Positions 34,751-48,288 of a DNA stretch of 64,000 nucleotides are shown in pieces (the first letter of the stretch is position 1; the number at the start of each line of letters is the position of its first letter). The notes under the pieces were generated by a model. It ran no database searches. It was not told the DNA's origin and was given only the letters and a program-made list of their open reading frames with translations. Source of the DNA: Apricaphanius iberus (lineage: Eukaryota > Chordata > Actinopteri > Cyprinodontiformes > Aphaniidae); NCBI GenBank assembly GCA_028564705.1, contig JAPXFQ010000113.1:372001-436000 (forward strand), written 5' to 3'. Both the position numbers and the translations under genes were made by a program.

Positions 34751-37700
34751 TTATTATAAGTAATATCTGAGAAAAGCACAACTTTTCATGTTTTATAATG
34801 AGGAAGATTTTTGACTTCATGGAATTTTCTTATCCAGCAGAGGTCAGTATTTAGTCATGGTTTTCAGCATGGTGATGGAGTGCATATCTATCTTCTCCTA
34901 GTAAGGAAGTATCATGCAAAGTTACGCTTTCCACAAAACGTTTTGAGCCAATTCAAAACACTTGTGTTTTGTCTTAAACACATTATTAAATGCTATCAAA
35001 GATTTGGCACAGTTCAACTGCTTTTATGCATCAGGAACATTTTTCATTAGAAAGATAATTTCCATGAACAGGAAGGTACTTTATGTCCAAAGTCAACATG
35101 AGGGGTACAGTGAGGTTGCTTTTGTAGCTACACCCAAAAAAAAAAAAAAAAAACCACTTGAGTTTGGTTGCTAATATTTGCAGGAATCCAGCCGGGTTCC
35201 TTCATTTGTCCTAAGCTACTTTCAGTATGTTTGTTACTTCACATCAACTCAGCCTGTAGCACTAATATAAGCAAAAATGTTTTAATCTCAAAAGTCATAT
35301 GTGTTGGACACAATTTATTTATTTTATTTTTGCACAATAGTTTTTCTTCATATGGACTTTCAGCATTTATTTGTGAAGTTTGTAAAAACTAATATTAAGC
35401 ATGGATGTACTTCTGTTATCAGAACCCAGACAAGCAAAGAGAGCTTCAGTGGAAATGGATTTGGGTCTTGGCTGGATAAAAACGCTTGTAATATTTGAAG
35501 CAGTTAATGGATGGACTTAAGACAGACATATTTGTAATCAACAGCTTTAGCTATTGTACCACAAGATTTTAAAGTTTGGATTTTTTCCACCAGCTATTGT
35601 CCACTTCATTTGTAGATGGACAATAATATAATCAATGTTCCAACATAATTCTACCTCATAGAATAAATGGAATTGTTTGGATGATATGTTGCTATGAGAC
35701 ATTGACTAATAAAGAAAAAACTATCTCTGACATTTTTTTTTCCAATCTCCTCTTTGGTTAAGTGTAAACATAATTAACAGTTGGCAATTACATACTATGT
35801 TAAGTGAATACACTGTGTACAATATCTGTATAAAAAGGAAAGGGTCTTGTGCAGCATATAAAATTTTACTCATGGAGAACATGCTCTTCTGTGTTGCACG
35901 GATGATTTGGTTGCAGTGGATGACATTCTCCCTCTCAGGAGAGGACTGGAGCTCTGTGTTGCAATGAACTGTTTTTTTATTTAAAAAGAGAAACTTAAAA
36001 AAGTGTTTAGGGGAAGACTAGAAGGGAAGAGGAGATGTGAAAAAAGATTGAAGTACAAAATCGTAGCAAAGCTTGAAAAAACAGCATCCACATCAACCTT
36101 ACAAGCATTCCTCTGCCTTGTCTACCATTGTCTGAGTATAACTTGGCAGCAGGACAGAGAACAGTAACAGAACAGAATATCTGTCCTGAGCTGCTTGGGT
36201 GGAGTCCTGGTTCCTGCTTTACTGCCAATAAGAAGCAAGCGGAAATAGATATTTGTGTTTGCTCTCAGGGTGTCATCCAGACAATCCGGGCCTTGTTTAC
36301 AAGAACTGGGCGGTGGCTACAGCTCATTATCTTATCCTAACCTTTTTCCGTCTCTCTCACAATTAAATTTTCACTACAAGGTTTTTTTCGCTGGACTTGT
36401 TTTGTACGCTCACTTACTTTCATTTCAGAGGAATAGCTCAGTTGTTCAAGGTTCCATTATAACATTGTAGGAGGTTAATATCCTACCTACAGTAAATAAC
36501 TGTCTTGACTATTTCATTTGATGGAAATCAGGATTACTTGGTCCTGGAGGCTGAAAATAACAGCTACACTGAGAGAAGCAAGGAACGAATTGTACTTCTA
36601 CTATCGTAAAACAAATTCAGTCTAAAAAATATAACAATTTATTCAAAAGCAATGTTATGAATATTTAAGTTCTTCTGTTGTTTATATTTGCTGGTAAGTT
36701 ACACAGAAACTGGGGAAGTGGTGCACCACAAATGTGAATCGCATAATGAGTACATGTAAATAATTTCATGTCTGCTTTTAATGACATGAACAATAATGAA
36801 AGTCATTTTTGATATAGGTCAGCACTGTCAGACATAACTGATGAGAAGTGCTGCACAGAGAAATGTTGAGGGGTATGCACAGCTCATAAGATCATTGAAA
36901 ATGCTTTATATATAATTTAAAAAATGTAAAGGTTCATAGAGAAGTGTTCATGACTCGGTAGAAGTTCACTTTGGTTTTGACTCCTTTCACAACAGACATT
37001 ATCTTCAAACTCCATCCTCCAAGATTGGAAGTATATATGACACATACATCAAAAATCTTGAACTGTCATTGCATTCTTGTATTTTGAAGGGATGTTTACA
37101 TAATATATAAATATACTTTAGCGGGGATGATCAGTAATCTTAACGAGGTCAGGAGAATCTGTTTTGAAACAAGGACTTAGAGCAAAAACCCTCTTAACCT
37201 GTCTGAATAACTTCACACAGACGGCATCAATCCCATCCCTGCTCCATTCCCCCTCTGGTGCCGTATTCTCCCCAAGTTCATCTTCTGATATTACAAAGAC
37301 GACCACAACTTCACAATGGAGATGATACTTTCCTTCACAATGAATCCCAGTATCCGCTCAGGGCGAATCTCAGTAAGTAGCGCGGGTTTTCCCATTCCCC
37401 TCAGACAGCAGCCCAGCCCAATGGAGAAATGAGTCCCATGGTTGCTCTAAGGCCAGACCTGTCAGCAGTCCAGAGGGATTAGCCATTCACAGCCTCCACA
37501 TTGTTCATCACGCCACAATAGGCTATATGGGGCCCGATCCTTTGTCATCAGGTCTGTTGTGAAGTTCTGCTGGGGCAACAACAGAGTAACTAACACACCT
37601 GCAAAATACGGATTAGACCTTTTTCCACATTCTTCTACCTGTTCTCTTGCGTCTTCTTCTTTATCCCGTCTTTTCCTTCTTATCCCTATTGCTTGGTAAA

Positions 37701-39700
37701 CCGCCTGTAGCAATGAGGTCCACAAAAAAAGGTAGCTTCATGTAAATGAATCAAAAACACAACCCTTTTGTCGAGCACTTCCTTTTTGTTGTCAACATAT
37801 TCATATTTTTCATATACAGCAGAAAATCTTGGAAATATTTTAATTTTAATCTCACCAGCATCTTAGACTTTATTGAAACCATGTACGTGTTCTGAATGTT
37901 TGCACAAGTCCAAATTAATGTCAGGAAGGATATCTTTTCACATCATCTGTCTTATTTTGACATCCCGCCATCACCTTTAACCTCAAAGGGAAAATATTCA
38001 GTCAGGGCTCTTCGGCTGCCACAACCAAGCAACTAAATCCCAAATCCAACCTTTTTCTCTAAGAGGCCTGAACTTTCCGTGACCACAGCCCGAAATCAAA
38101 GGGATTTCACGGTTATAACACAGAACGTGATGTCTTAAACAAAAAGTTTTAGTGGAAGGAAAAAAAAAATTATTGAGATGCTTATTTATTTATTGCCACT
38201 CCAGACATCTTTGTTTGCACAGGTGCAACACAAGAAAAGGACCTTCCATAAATAAAAAATTTCGACCATTTTATTTTAAATTTTTTTTCAAATAGGAATT
38301 TTGTAGGAGTATATTTTTGTCCAAAAAGAAACATTCTCATTTGAAATAGAAAGACTTCTACAAATTTCTTTGTGACGAGCTACAAACACAAATTTGGGTC
38401 TTTCAGAATATACAAATCATAAAAAAGCAAATAAAAATAACTATTAACAATAAAAAACAATAGCCTTATAATCATTTACATAAAACTTCTAATTATTCAT
38501 TCAAGGCCTTCACTCAGACATGATATTTCAGGATTAGTTTCATGATGCATCCAGTCAGCTTGGTGGAGGGGGGATTACAATTACAGCTTATGATGGTCTC
38601 TTTGGGCGAACCTCCAGGTCACTATCATACATAACATGCGTCTGACAGCAACACTTGGCCAGTTAACACTGTGTGATGGATTACCTGTGTGTGTAAGCCT
38701 GGGACAGTGTCTTCACAGACTTGTATGGGTGTGTGTGCATAAGATAAACGTGTCTCAAAGCAAATGTGGGTGTGCATGTATGTGTGCCACCACCACCACC
38801 ACCCCACCCTAGAGAGACCCTTCATGGCTAGATGGTGTATCAGATGGCATGTTAATTACTCAGCCTTCAAAAGGGGGCTGTCCTGTGGCAGGAGTGAGTG
38901 GAGCACTGATGGCTGTGCGGTGGTCAGAGAGGTTCCCCGTGGGGAAAAGACAGAAAGATGAAGGGCACATGTGGACGTTTAGATGCCCGTCACAGAGACA
39001 TGCAACCATGGTGTGCACAGGTGTACAGCCTGGTTATTTTACAGAAAAGGAAAACAAGCAGAAAGATAAGCTCTACTCTAATTTTTTCGGGAAAGTTTTG
39101 CTGCTTCTATTTAACAGTGAACCCATAAAAAAATGCAAGACCAAAAACATTTTATACACCAGAGCTATTTTATGAAGACAACCTAAACATTGACATTATT
39201 AATTATATCTCTCATCTTAATATAGGACTTAAAAAGTCAACAAACATCCAATAAAAATGATCAAATCTGCGCTGACCAAAAAAAAAAATGTTTGCATGCA
39301 TTTTATATGTGTCCGTTTCAATATAATAAAAAGACACCTACATAAACAAAATTCCAATAATATTATCGTAATTTAACTTTGGAATTGTACTTACTTTACA
39401 AAATTAGCTAAATCTCAAAAATTTTATCAGAACGCTTTAGTCTAATTGATTTAAGTTATGTAATTACTCAAATACGTGTTTCAAACTACTCATGTTTATG
39501 CTTAGGTAAAACAAGGAATTTTTGTCTGTCTTATTAATCAAATGGAAGTACAAAACAGTCAGCAGTTCATAAACAACATATTAGAACTATTTAAGATATC
39601 TCAATCCAAAATCATATTGATGTTATCCATACGTGTGGCAGATTTAGTTATAAGTTATTTTTTTAATTTCAGCATGTTTCTTCTGACTAGTAGTAATATT
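33723..39700. other. Intergenic interval; no gene
   Basis: Contains a TAA microsatellite (listed), a poly-A run at 35138-35153, a repeat-like region at about 33960-34330 without definable ends, and GC-richer islands at 36000-36480, 37100-37720 and 38560-39030 that might be conserved non-coding sequence. No exon could be supported. Confidence 0.4.
34711..34757. repeat. TTA trinucleotide microsatellite
   Basis: About 15 ATT units with a single interruption (TAG). Confidence 0.95.
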
Positions 39701-39707
39701 AATAATT

Positions 39708-39825
39708 TGGAGTGGCCCAGCCAGGGTCCCGATATAGATTTAATGAAAAATATCTGGAGGGAGCTACAGATTAATCTAATAGGAAGAAAACATTACAAGA
39801 TCATCAAGAAAGACTAAGTCATTTT
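39708..39825 (+). pseudogene. Tc1-like transposase C-terminal scrap
   Basis: The frame reads LEWPSQGPDIDLMKNIWREL, the degraded form of the W-P-x-x-S-P-D-L-N-P-I-E-N-x-W segment around the last catalytic residue of Tc1 transposases. The acidic residue is replaced and nothing upstream remains. Confidence 0.6.
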
Positions 39826-39829
39826 TTTT

Positions 39830-41590
39830 GCTTTGTTACATAATGTAAATAAAATCAATTAACCAATGTTTTTTTTTCTTCTAAATATTACGTACTTTTA
39901 CTGTTTTATTATTCAAGAGATTGCTAAAAGTTGAGATTGATCAATAAACAAATTAAAAAGTAGTTCTACAGCTGTAGTATAAATTAAAACTTGGTCATGC
40001 TTGCTTGTGTAATCATGATTAACAAGATCTTTCTCTGTTTCTTTCATGTATTCATCTAGTCAAGTCATCTCCAAGAAAAAAATGAAAATAGAATTGTGAT
40101 TAAATCACAAAAAATTAAGGTAATAGTGATAATTGTTATGTTTTGGCATTTAGTTAAAATTTTACTGATTCTTTGTCCTGTCAACCACAGTTGAGATGCG
40201 TTATTTATTAGCAATGACTCAGACGAATCTCTGCTCAGTTTGACTTTACATTAGCTCTTTACTAAGCTAGCTAAACCATAGCACAAATTTAAATTCTTGC
40301 TTAAACACAGAAGCTGTCTTGACAACAAGTGATATAAATATTCTAAACCTTTGCTCAGTTTAAGGTTACTCGCATTACAATTCAAATATAAAATGTTTAT
40401 TAGCCTTACCATTCTCTGCTGGATAGTTACCTAAACCATTACCTCCAGTTAAATTTGATTTAAAATTTTTATGTCATATTTGTTAAGAAGAAAAGTTATA
40501 AACAAAAATTTTAGATTAAAATGACAATTATTTTAAAGGTTAGTATTTGATTATTTCCAAAAAGTATTTCAAAAAGTTTGTTTAAAGTCAAATAATTAAC
40601 AGCACTCAAACACCTTTTTTAAGAAATGATATAGCCTTGATTCTTCTTTATTTGTACCCAAAACCAACAAAGCTTTTATTTGTAAATGTTTGAAGTTTTC
40701 TAAAGCACTCTATAACTCTGCAGACTTTACATATGTTCTGAAATATTTTGATGAAACATACGAAAAAGTGGAGGTTATCAGGTTACAAAGCTCTCTACCT
40801 TTTGTTTATGTTGGAGGCAAAATTAATGAAACAAGTGAAAAATAAAAAAATATAATAAACTTGAATAAAGACTTGAAGAAATGTCGATGTGTCTGTATGT
40901 GTTTTATGTCAACTTTTCTCCAAGCTCTGGAGGATAGTGAAGATGGACAAAGGCCTTTGACCTCACCTGAATCCAACCATCCCCTCTGGCTTTCAGCCTG
41001 CCAACCCATCACACACATACACAAAGCGTCGAGTTCCCAAAGGCCTCTCAGACCCCCTTCTTCTGTCTGTCAGATCAAAGCTCACTGGGGGTTGAGAGGG
41101 ACCTGACCCGTGGGAGAGGTGGAGGATCCTGCTGTTTGGCTGGTCGGTGGTGTGGAAAGAGACAAACAGGCAGCTTCAAGGACAGCCAAAGAGCCCCATC
41201 ACCACACCCACCCAAGAGCCCAAACTCCACAGAGGGTTCTCAAGGCCATGCATGGCAGAAAAGTCTGTTTGTCTGTGCTATAAATGCCAACGCACACTTG
41301 CATATCCAAGATAAGTTTCTTTCTGCCATTTTACTGGTTCACTTGAGAAGAAAGAGCTTCCTTATTTTCCTCCATCACTACATCACAGATGCTTCAACAC
41401 ACCTGCCCAGTGCATCACTTTTCTGTGACCGTAACATCTTTCATCGATCCTATTTCTCCCACTTATTGTACCATTCATGATTTTGTGTTTTACAACAAGA
41501 GGGAACTCATAAAAAATACCCTCCAGTTGCTTACACATCGTGATGCAGAAGAGAAACTTTGTAGTATATGCATGTTCAAGTCAGATTAAT
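39830..41590. other. Intergenic; GC-richer island near 40900-41300
   Basis: AT-rich except 40890-41300, which is balanced in composition and unlike its surroundings. Open frames there lack splice sites or similarity. It may be a conserved non-coding element. Confidence 0.35.
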
Positions 41591-41599
41591 AAGAATTAG

Positions 41600-42510
41600 G
41601 TTGACCAAAAGTATCAATACCCTTTGAATGTTGAGTATTTTATGGGATCGTCCTGCAATAGAGCAACAAAAAGAACTGCATAATTGTTAAGGTCAGTGTA
41701 AGTGTGGTATTCATTTGTATTCAGACTTTGATACATTTAAATTAAATCCATTTTGACCAAAAGCCTTTAGAAGCCACATGATGGATAAGCAAAGTGTAAC
41801 AAAATCTCAATATAAATACAACCATTTAGTAAAGACCTGAAATGTTTGCAAGTGATCGTGGACAAAAACATCATGTATAGGGGGAAAAATAAATTATGAA
41901 GAAGTCTAAAAGTGGATCATGTGGTAAAATGTGCTTCTGGTATTTCTGTAAGAACAAATTAAGCCATAACAAGTCCAATTTCCAGTGGAAGAAGGTGCTT
42001 TGGTAAGACAAAACCAAAGCTTTTTTGTCCAACATGCAAAATGATAGCCATATTGGAAAAGGAATGTGACAATCACCCATAATACAAGTCTGCATAATGC
42101 TTTGGGGATGGTGACGTTCAAAGCTAAGGATATAGAGCTCCTGCTTGAACATTTGATTATCAGCAGCAAACAAAACGTGAAATGTTCCAGCAGAACAATT
42201 ACCCTAAACATGTAGCCAGAGTTACAATGGAATGGCTTAGACTAAAGTATATTCCTGTGTTAGAATGTTTCAGTCAAAGGCCAGACTTAATCACAAAAGT
42301 CTCACCGTTCATTCTGTCCTAAATATGAGCATTTTCCAGAAAGGAATGGGCACAATTTCACCATCAGAATGTGGAAATCTATTAAAGACATAGCCAACAA
42401 CAATGGTAGCTATAACTGCAGCAAGAGTTGGTAATTCTGGACTTCACCCTCCTGTTTGTATTGGTCAATCACATTAAATCACAAAATGCAGAGCAAATTA
42501 ACAATGTGGG
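41600..42510 (+). pseudogene. Decayed Tc1-like transposon
   Basis: Phrases such as CAGAACAATTACCCTAAACA (42191) followed by GTAGCCAGAGTTACAATGGAATGGCTTAGA correspond to the second catalytic region of fish Tc1 elements, and TCAAAGGCCAGACTTAATC (42271) to the third. Frames are broken throughout. Confidence 0.65.
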
Positions 42511-44000
42511 AAAAAATTGTTTTGTATGAACACTGTATTGAGGCACTTTATAAAATCCAATTTTATCCGTGTGCTTGTTTTAAACCTCGTTATGGATATT
42601 TTCTGCAGCAGCCAGCTGCATTAGCTAGTGGCGTTGATTAAACTGTATGATAATGAAGACAGGCCTCAAAGTCGTGTGGGTGTGTAATCACTCTAATCAT
42701 CTAATAATTATGTTGTATTCATAAGGACCGGATGCTTAATGATCCGTTTACTCACTTTATCTGCACTTGATTAGATCTAATCATACTTCAGTAACGCAGA
42801 GCTGTTTTTATAACAATTACTTCACCCGCTAAATCTTCTGCAGTAAAATATAGAGACACTGAAGGCCTGTTTGCCTCCATATAACGAAAGAAGAAAACTA
42901 AATAATATCTAAAGTCAATAATCATGGGCTTGAATTTCACAGTCCCTCCTAGCCAAGGACCATAAATTATAAATTTCCAGCATGAAATTTCCTTTGAAAT
43001 CCCAGAGACACCTGATGCTTGTTTGAGCTACTTCATGCATCGCACACCGTCCTCTTCTGCGTTTTTATTAAGTCCCCTGCAACATCAGACCCCACGTTTC
43101 CCTCTCCCCTCTGTGTGCCTCTGGTGTGCAACAAAAAAGACCCATTCGTGCACTTTCTATTACATCGCAGTCCCTTCTTGTTGGTTTACAAGGTGACAAA
43201 GCTCGCCGCAGTGTCTCTGTGCACCTGGCATCACCAGTAAACGAGGGGCTCCCATGTGGTCGATCTGTATGGCGCTCACGTTATCTCCAGCGAGGGCATT
43301 TAAAGCTCTATGTCTTTTCCACATGTCCCAGACTAGTTTAATTACCCCAGCTTTGTCTCAGCTGGAACCGTTGAACGCCCACCCTCTTGTCTGACTGTAT
43401 GGGAACCAGGACGGAGGAGGACAGGGTCTAGGAAAACTACTTAATTCTAATATGGAGGAATTAGTACATGTCATATGTGAATATTGAAAGAGTAACAAGA
43501 TCAAGATCAATAAAGCATCCTGCTTTCATCCAATACATATTTAAATACTATCTATAATGAATGTGACATTTCTCTTAAGCTCACTTTACTTTTAAGCAAC
43601 ATAAAAGGTCATGTCACCATTCTTTTTTTATTATTATATGTCATTGTAATCTGTAAGTTCAGACTCAAGTGCTGAATGTGTTTAACTGTGTCTAATTGAA
43701 CGACTGAGCCATGAGGTTCTCATGCTTTAAACTAAAAGAATTTTCTGCCATAGAATAGGGATCTTATCACACTCTGGAGTCCAGCCCGATAAAAAAGGAC
43801 ATTTAAATGGTCTATAATAAAAGAAATCACATTCAAAATAGTTTTTCAACAAGGTTATGTGAAATTAAGATAACATTTTTCAGTTAAATTGAGTTACTTT
43901 CATAATCTGCACCCTTTGTTGCTGGCATGATGATTTTGTCTGATGAAATTTGTCTAAGCTATTGTTATGATACCAAGATACAGAACCCAGAAATAGCCAG
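42511..44000. other. Intergenic; candidate enhancer island 42640-43420
   Basis: 42640-42900 is dense in TAAT/ATTA homeodomain-type motifs and includes a 16-bp perfect palindrome (42768-42783). 43010-43420 is GC-richer. No coding exon is supported. Confidence 0.35.
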
Positions 44001-44889
44001 AAATAGAGCTGTGAAAAAGTATTTTACCCCCTGATGTCTATTGTTTTTGGTTTCTAATTACAAAGGCATGTTTCAGAAAAAAACAAAATAATATGATAAC
44101 TTGAAAAAATACAAAAAAACTAGTAAAATAATGATTTTAACACCCAAAATATATTAATTGTAAAAAAAAAAAAAAATTAAGCACATTTTCTGACAAGCTG
44201 GGTTTAGCTGCCCTACTCACACATGGGCTAGATAATCCCAGGCCCGTAGAACCAAGAAATTGTTTAAAAGGAACTTGTCTGACAGCATGAATTAGACTAA
44301 TAGGTCTCAAATGGCAACATGCCATGCCATGGCTGAAAGAAATTCAAGAACAGATGAGAAAGAAGGTCATTGACATTTTTCAGTCTAGAAAGGGTGTAAA
44401 GCCAAGACTTTTGGATTCCAGGGAAACCATTTTGAAGAAATGCAGAAAACATGGGACCAAGGTGAACTAAGAAAGTAATGATGACTTGGCGAGGAGGTCA
44501 CAAAAGATCTTAGAGCAGCATGGAATGAACACTAGGCCTCACTTGCCTTAAATATCAGTGGAAGTTTCAAGACCAAAACCACTGCTGACTAACAATACAA
44601 GGGTCATCTATCATTTACCTAAGTTTTTTGGTCAAATATCTGAAGGGCTTGGAAAAAAGTAGATATATTTTGGAAGGTGTCCTGTTAAAAAGTTAGTCAA
44701 GGAGGTGTTCATGAGTCTGTAATCTTAGCCTTAAATACATGTAGGTCATGCAAAATTACACAGGCCTAAAGCTCACCAGGAAATTCATAAATGGATAAGA
44801 ATGAATGAATGAATGAGAAAATAAAAATATACTACAACAAACAAAGACAGTTCTGGAGTGGTCTAATCAAAGTCCAGATTCATATTTAA

Positions 44890-45530
44890 AGGGATTCCAG
44901 GCAAGTTTGAGTGTTTTCTCTACGATGCTCCCCCTAGCGTCCGTTAGTAAATTTTGCTTTCAAACACACTGTCGTAAAAACAAACTGTTTTGTTTTTCCC
45001 CTCTCACCGCTCGCCACGAGCAACCCAGCTGATCAGTTGCCAACCCTAACCAGGCACAAAGTAAAATATAAAAGTGTTACTTACAAGCGCAAAAGCAAGA
45101 ATGCGAGGTCTGTATCCGACTTGGAGCCTTCGGTGTCTGTCAGCTCTCGCCATTCGGTAAAAGCTTGACCAATATTGATGCGTGTGTGAGCCCTCGCTCG
45201 GTCTGAAGCTCTTTTTCTTTTCTTGGCATCTTCCGTCAAGGGTTTTCGCTGCTTCTTAGCCGGCTCTGCCATCAGTTTGCCACACTCGCTAGCCGGGTTT
45301 CGTTAGCATGCCTCAGTGTTAGGGACGCGTGCCGAAAACTGATCCTGCTTCTCGCGATGTCTGAGACTGAAGGACACCGGGTCGGTACACTGAACTTGCA
45401 AGTGGGATATTCTGTCTACAGGCAGTAGGGGTGGGCGAGAGAGTCTTCATTTGCCCTGTAATGAGTCATTTAACCATATACCGACTTATAAAGATGATTA
45501 TTTAACATACAAATTTAGCCTGTTATCCCT
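44890..45530 (-). mobile_element. 641-bp TTAA-type (Kolobok-like) element
   Basis: Flanked on both sides by TTAA (44886-44889 and 45531-45534), with inverse ends AGGGATTCCAGGC and GCCTGTTATCCCT. TTAA duplications are made by piggyBac and Kolobok transposases; the end sequence does not look like piggyBac, so Kolobok-like is my tentative choice. It contains one exon-like frame (next entry) but no transposase. Confidence 0.65.
45079..45272 (-). pseudogene. First exon of a transposon-associated basic protein
   Basis: ATG at 45272 opens MAEPAKKQRKPLTEDAKKRK, then RASDRARAHTRINIGQAFTEW and LTDTEGSKSDTDLAFLLLR, ending at a good donor, CTT|GTAAGT. Proteins that begin with this basic RxNIGxAFxRWRxL motif are widespread in fish and usually linked to DDE-type transposons. 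Here only the first exon remains inside a non-autonomous element. Confidence 0.5.
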
Positions 45531-45665
45531 TTAACTGAAATACTGTGGCATTAATTTAGCTTTTTAGCATTAAAAACCCTCTTGTGTGATTAATTAAAAC
45601 AATTCTGCAAAGAAGAGTGAGCCTACATTCATCCGCAGGGATCTTACAAACTCGTTGCCAGTTGT

Positions 45666-47200
45666 CCAATAGGACAAATGCTAGACATTGCCACAAAGGG
45701 TGCTTTTATCAGTGTAAACCATGAACAGGTCTCCAGTGTATTATATAAACACCACCATGCGCACATAAATTCACACGCATATTTTCCAGGGGACCTACTA
45801 TGAAAGATTTTTAGCTTTGCTTGCGAAAACCCCCACATGCAGAGAGCGAGATCAAGCAAACATAAGTCAAGACTCAAACTCACTCTAAAGCCACTTCTCA
45901 CTCTAAACAAGCAACTCCAGCAACCGCTGTCCCATCATGCCGTCCCACATCTACAAAAAAAAAACCAAGAATATCTGTTTCACTCTAAAAAGATTATGCA
46001 TTGGTGAGCAGTCTTCAATCTAAACACTATAGATATTCTGTAAGACACACTCCATGTTGTGTTACCTCAAAACTCCTTCAAATTGTAATAAAAAACATCT
46101 TTAAAATCACTCTTGCATTTTATTTACACAGTTTCTTAAGCTATTAGGAGTTCACTATATGCAGATGGTTGGTGTTCTTCTAAAATTGATGAACAAACGT
46201 TTTGTAAGTGTGACACAACACACTTATAAAAGTGCTATTTAGATGTTTAGTTTCATTGCAATCAATCATGTGTTGGTACATTTAAAGATTAATCAAAAAT
46301 GTTCTTTACCCTGTTGCAATCAATATATTAACAATTGGTGAGTTGAAAATACACAGCTCTATCTGTATACTTGTCCAGAGCTAAGATAACCCACAGTACA
46401 CGCATGAGAATTTGAAATCAGAACTTTCATCTCATGAAAAAAATTACATTATATCACATAATTTAAAATACAAAGAATCTATGTTTTTTATCTTTGATTT
46501 TCAACAAAAAAGTTAAAATGTAATGTTTAACCATAACGAATACTACTGACTCGTGTGTTGGCAGAATTTTCTCCGGCCTTGAGCTATGGGAAAAAGAGAG
46601 CCACTGATAGGATCAGCTGACCTTTTCACTCCTGTCTTTCCTCACCCCTGCCATTCCCCCCCACACTTCCTCCATTTCCTCTTGGCACCATCGGCACAGG
46701 GTGGCACCCAAGAGCTGCTCGGGCCGGTGCACAGAGGGGTTAGAATTACAGCAACCAGAGGCCGTGGTTCACATGTTTTAACAATTTCCTCCATCCTCTC
46801 TGAAATTATGCAAATATTTTAGTCCAGTTTCCTTGAGTCTGGAATGCCAATTAAGACTGTCTGTTTGGTTTTCAGGACAGCTCCTGCAGAGACTGGCAGA
46901 CAGGCAGGTCTTGCCTTGTGCTGGAGGTACAGGTCTCCCACCAAGCAGGCCTGGACCCAGATGTAGTAAATGCATATACAGAGGTTGCGCAATAGGAGGC
47001 TATGCTCACATGTTGGGAGAAGATGGGAGGTTAAAATGAGCCAAGCACTGGGATTAGGAAGTTAAAAACAAGTCTGCAACAGAGATGCTGACAGAGAGGA
47101 TATATAAAAAAAACAGATTGTTGACAACTCAGACAAAAAGAAAGTACAAAAAAGGATTAAAGGAGTTTAAAAAAGAATAACTGGAAGAATTTAAGATTAC
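45666..47200. other. Intergenic; possible enhancer at 46560-47040
   Basis: 46560-47040 is GC-richer than its surroundings and includes an octamer-like TATGCAAATATT (46807). No exon is supported. The rest is AT-rich. Confidence 0.35.
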
Positions 47201-47204
47201 ATAC

Positions 47205-47960
47205 AGTGCCATGCAAAAGCAATCTTACCTCTTAAACATTTCACATTTTTTAAGTTATAAAAACAAATCTTAATGAACTACTTCATGCTTGTGAAGTCAA
47301 AAGTATGGTTGAATGTGTTTTTTTCATGTACAAATAAGAATCAGATAAAATGTGGCGTGTATATTGATTTTGGCAAGACAAAGCTTCTTTATTTGTATAG
47401 CACACTTTTAACAATAATGAACCAACAGCAAAATAATTAAACAGAACTTTAGAGACACATAAGATATGACATTCCAGGCAGCTCAAAACAGGCGGTTTAG
47501 CCTGGACTGAAAGGAACTCAGGGTTTCAGGCTGGATGTTTGTTCCAGATAAGGGGAGCATAGAAACGCAAAGCTGCTTCTCCATGTTTGGTTCCAATTCT
47601 AGGGATGATTTAGCAACCCTGAGTCAAATTTCTTTGCCAATATATTGGTGAAACATGGTGTTGGCAGCATCATATTGTGGGGATGCTTTTCTTTAGCAGG
47701 TACTAGGAAACTAGTTGGTCTACAGAAAAAAAAACTTGTTATAGCCAGGGAAAAACTTGATACTTAAGTCGAGGTTCACCTGCCAGCAGGGAAATAACCT
47801 TAAACATACAGCCATAGGTACAATAGAATGGATTATATCAATGCAGAATGCAAATGAGAATCTGTTGTAAAACCTGAAAACGGATGCTTACAAACACTCT
47901 CCATCCATCCTCAGTATGAGCTGACCTTGCCCTCTATAGCTAAGTCTGACTGCTGCCGAT
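47205..47960 (+). pseudogene. Tc1-like remnant interrupted by another repeat
   Basis: The left part ACAGTGCCATGCAAAAGCAA (47203) resembles a Tc1-family terminus. The transposase phrase AAACATGGTGTTGGCAGCAT (47652) and AACCTTAAACATACAGCCAT (47796) follow. About 47370-47630 belongs to a different dispersed repeat (TTTATTTGTATAGCACAC ... GCTGCTTCTCCATGTTTGG). All frames are broken. Confidence 0.6.
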
Positions 47961-47961
47961 A

Positions 47962-48288
47962 TGATAGCAATATTTGGATCTAAATACTTGCCGATACCGA
48001 CTACCAATGCCGATACTTCTACAAGACAATAAAAAAGGCAATTTTTTTTTTCTTCTCTGCTTGTTACAAAAAATGATGGTGAATATAATAGAAAAATAAA
48101 ATACTAATAAAAAACACAAAGCTAAAATTTCAAATGAAAAAGAAACATTTTCTGTGAAATTATTGCAGTTTCAACATTTGAAGTATTAATTTAAGGTTCA
48201 TGGTATTCTGACCTATACCGAAACAAGTACATTAGAACTGTATCTGTCCTGATACCCTATACCAATATCGATAATGGCTCATCCCTAT
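47962..48288. mobile_element. Second CCGATAC-rich MITE-like element
   Basis: Contains GCCGATACCGACTACC and ends GATAATGGCTCATCCCTATT, the same style as the element at 33403-33722. The left end is not intact. Confidence 0.45.

Larger units (their letters stand above)
44009..45665 (+). mobile_element. Decayed Tc1-like transposon, split by a TTAA element
   Basis: The left end, CTGTGAAAAAGTATTTTACCC, matches the terminus of a known fish Tc1-type family. Transposase-region phrases follow: AAACATGGGACCAAGGTGAA (44447) and GAGGTCACAAAAGATCTTAG (44494). The segment TGGTCTAATCAAAGTCCAGA (44858) continues after the interruption at 45535 with CTGAAATACTGTGGCAT and at 45599 with ACAATTCTGCAAAGAAGAGT, in the order of an intact element. 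It is non-functional. Confidence 0.7.

Noticed and set aside
38788..38808. CCACC-type repeat
   Set aside because: Only a few units; not a meaningful microsatellite or array.
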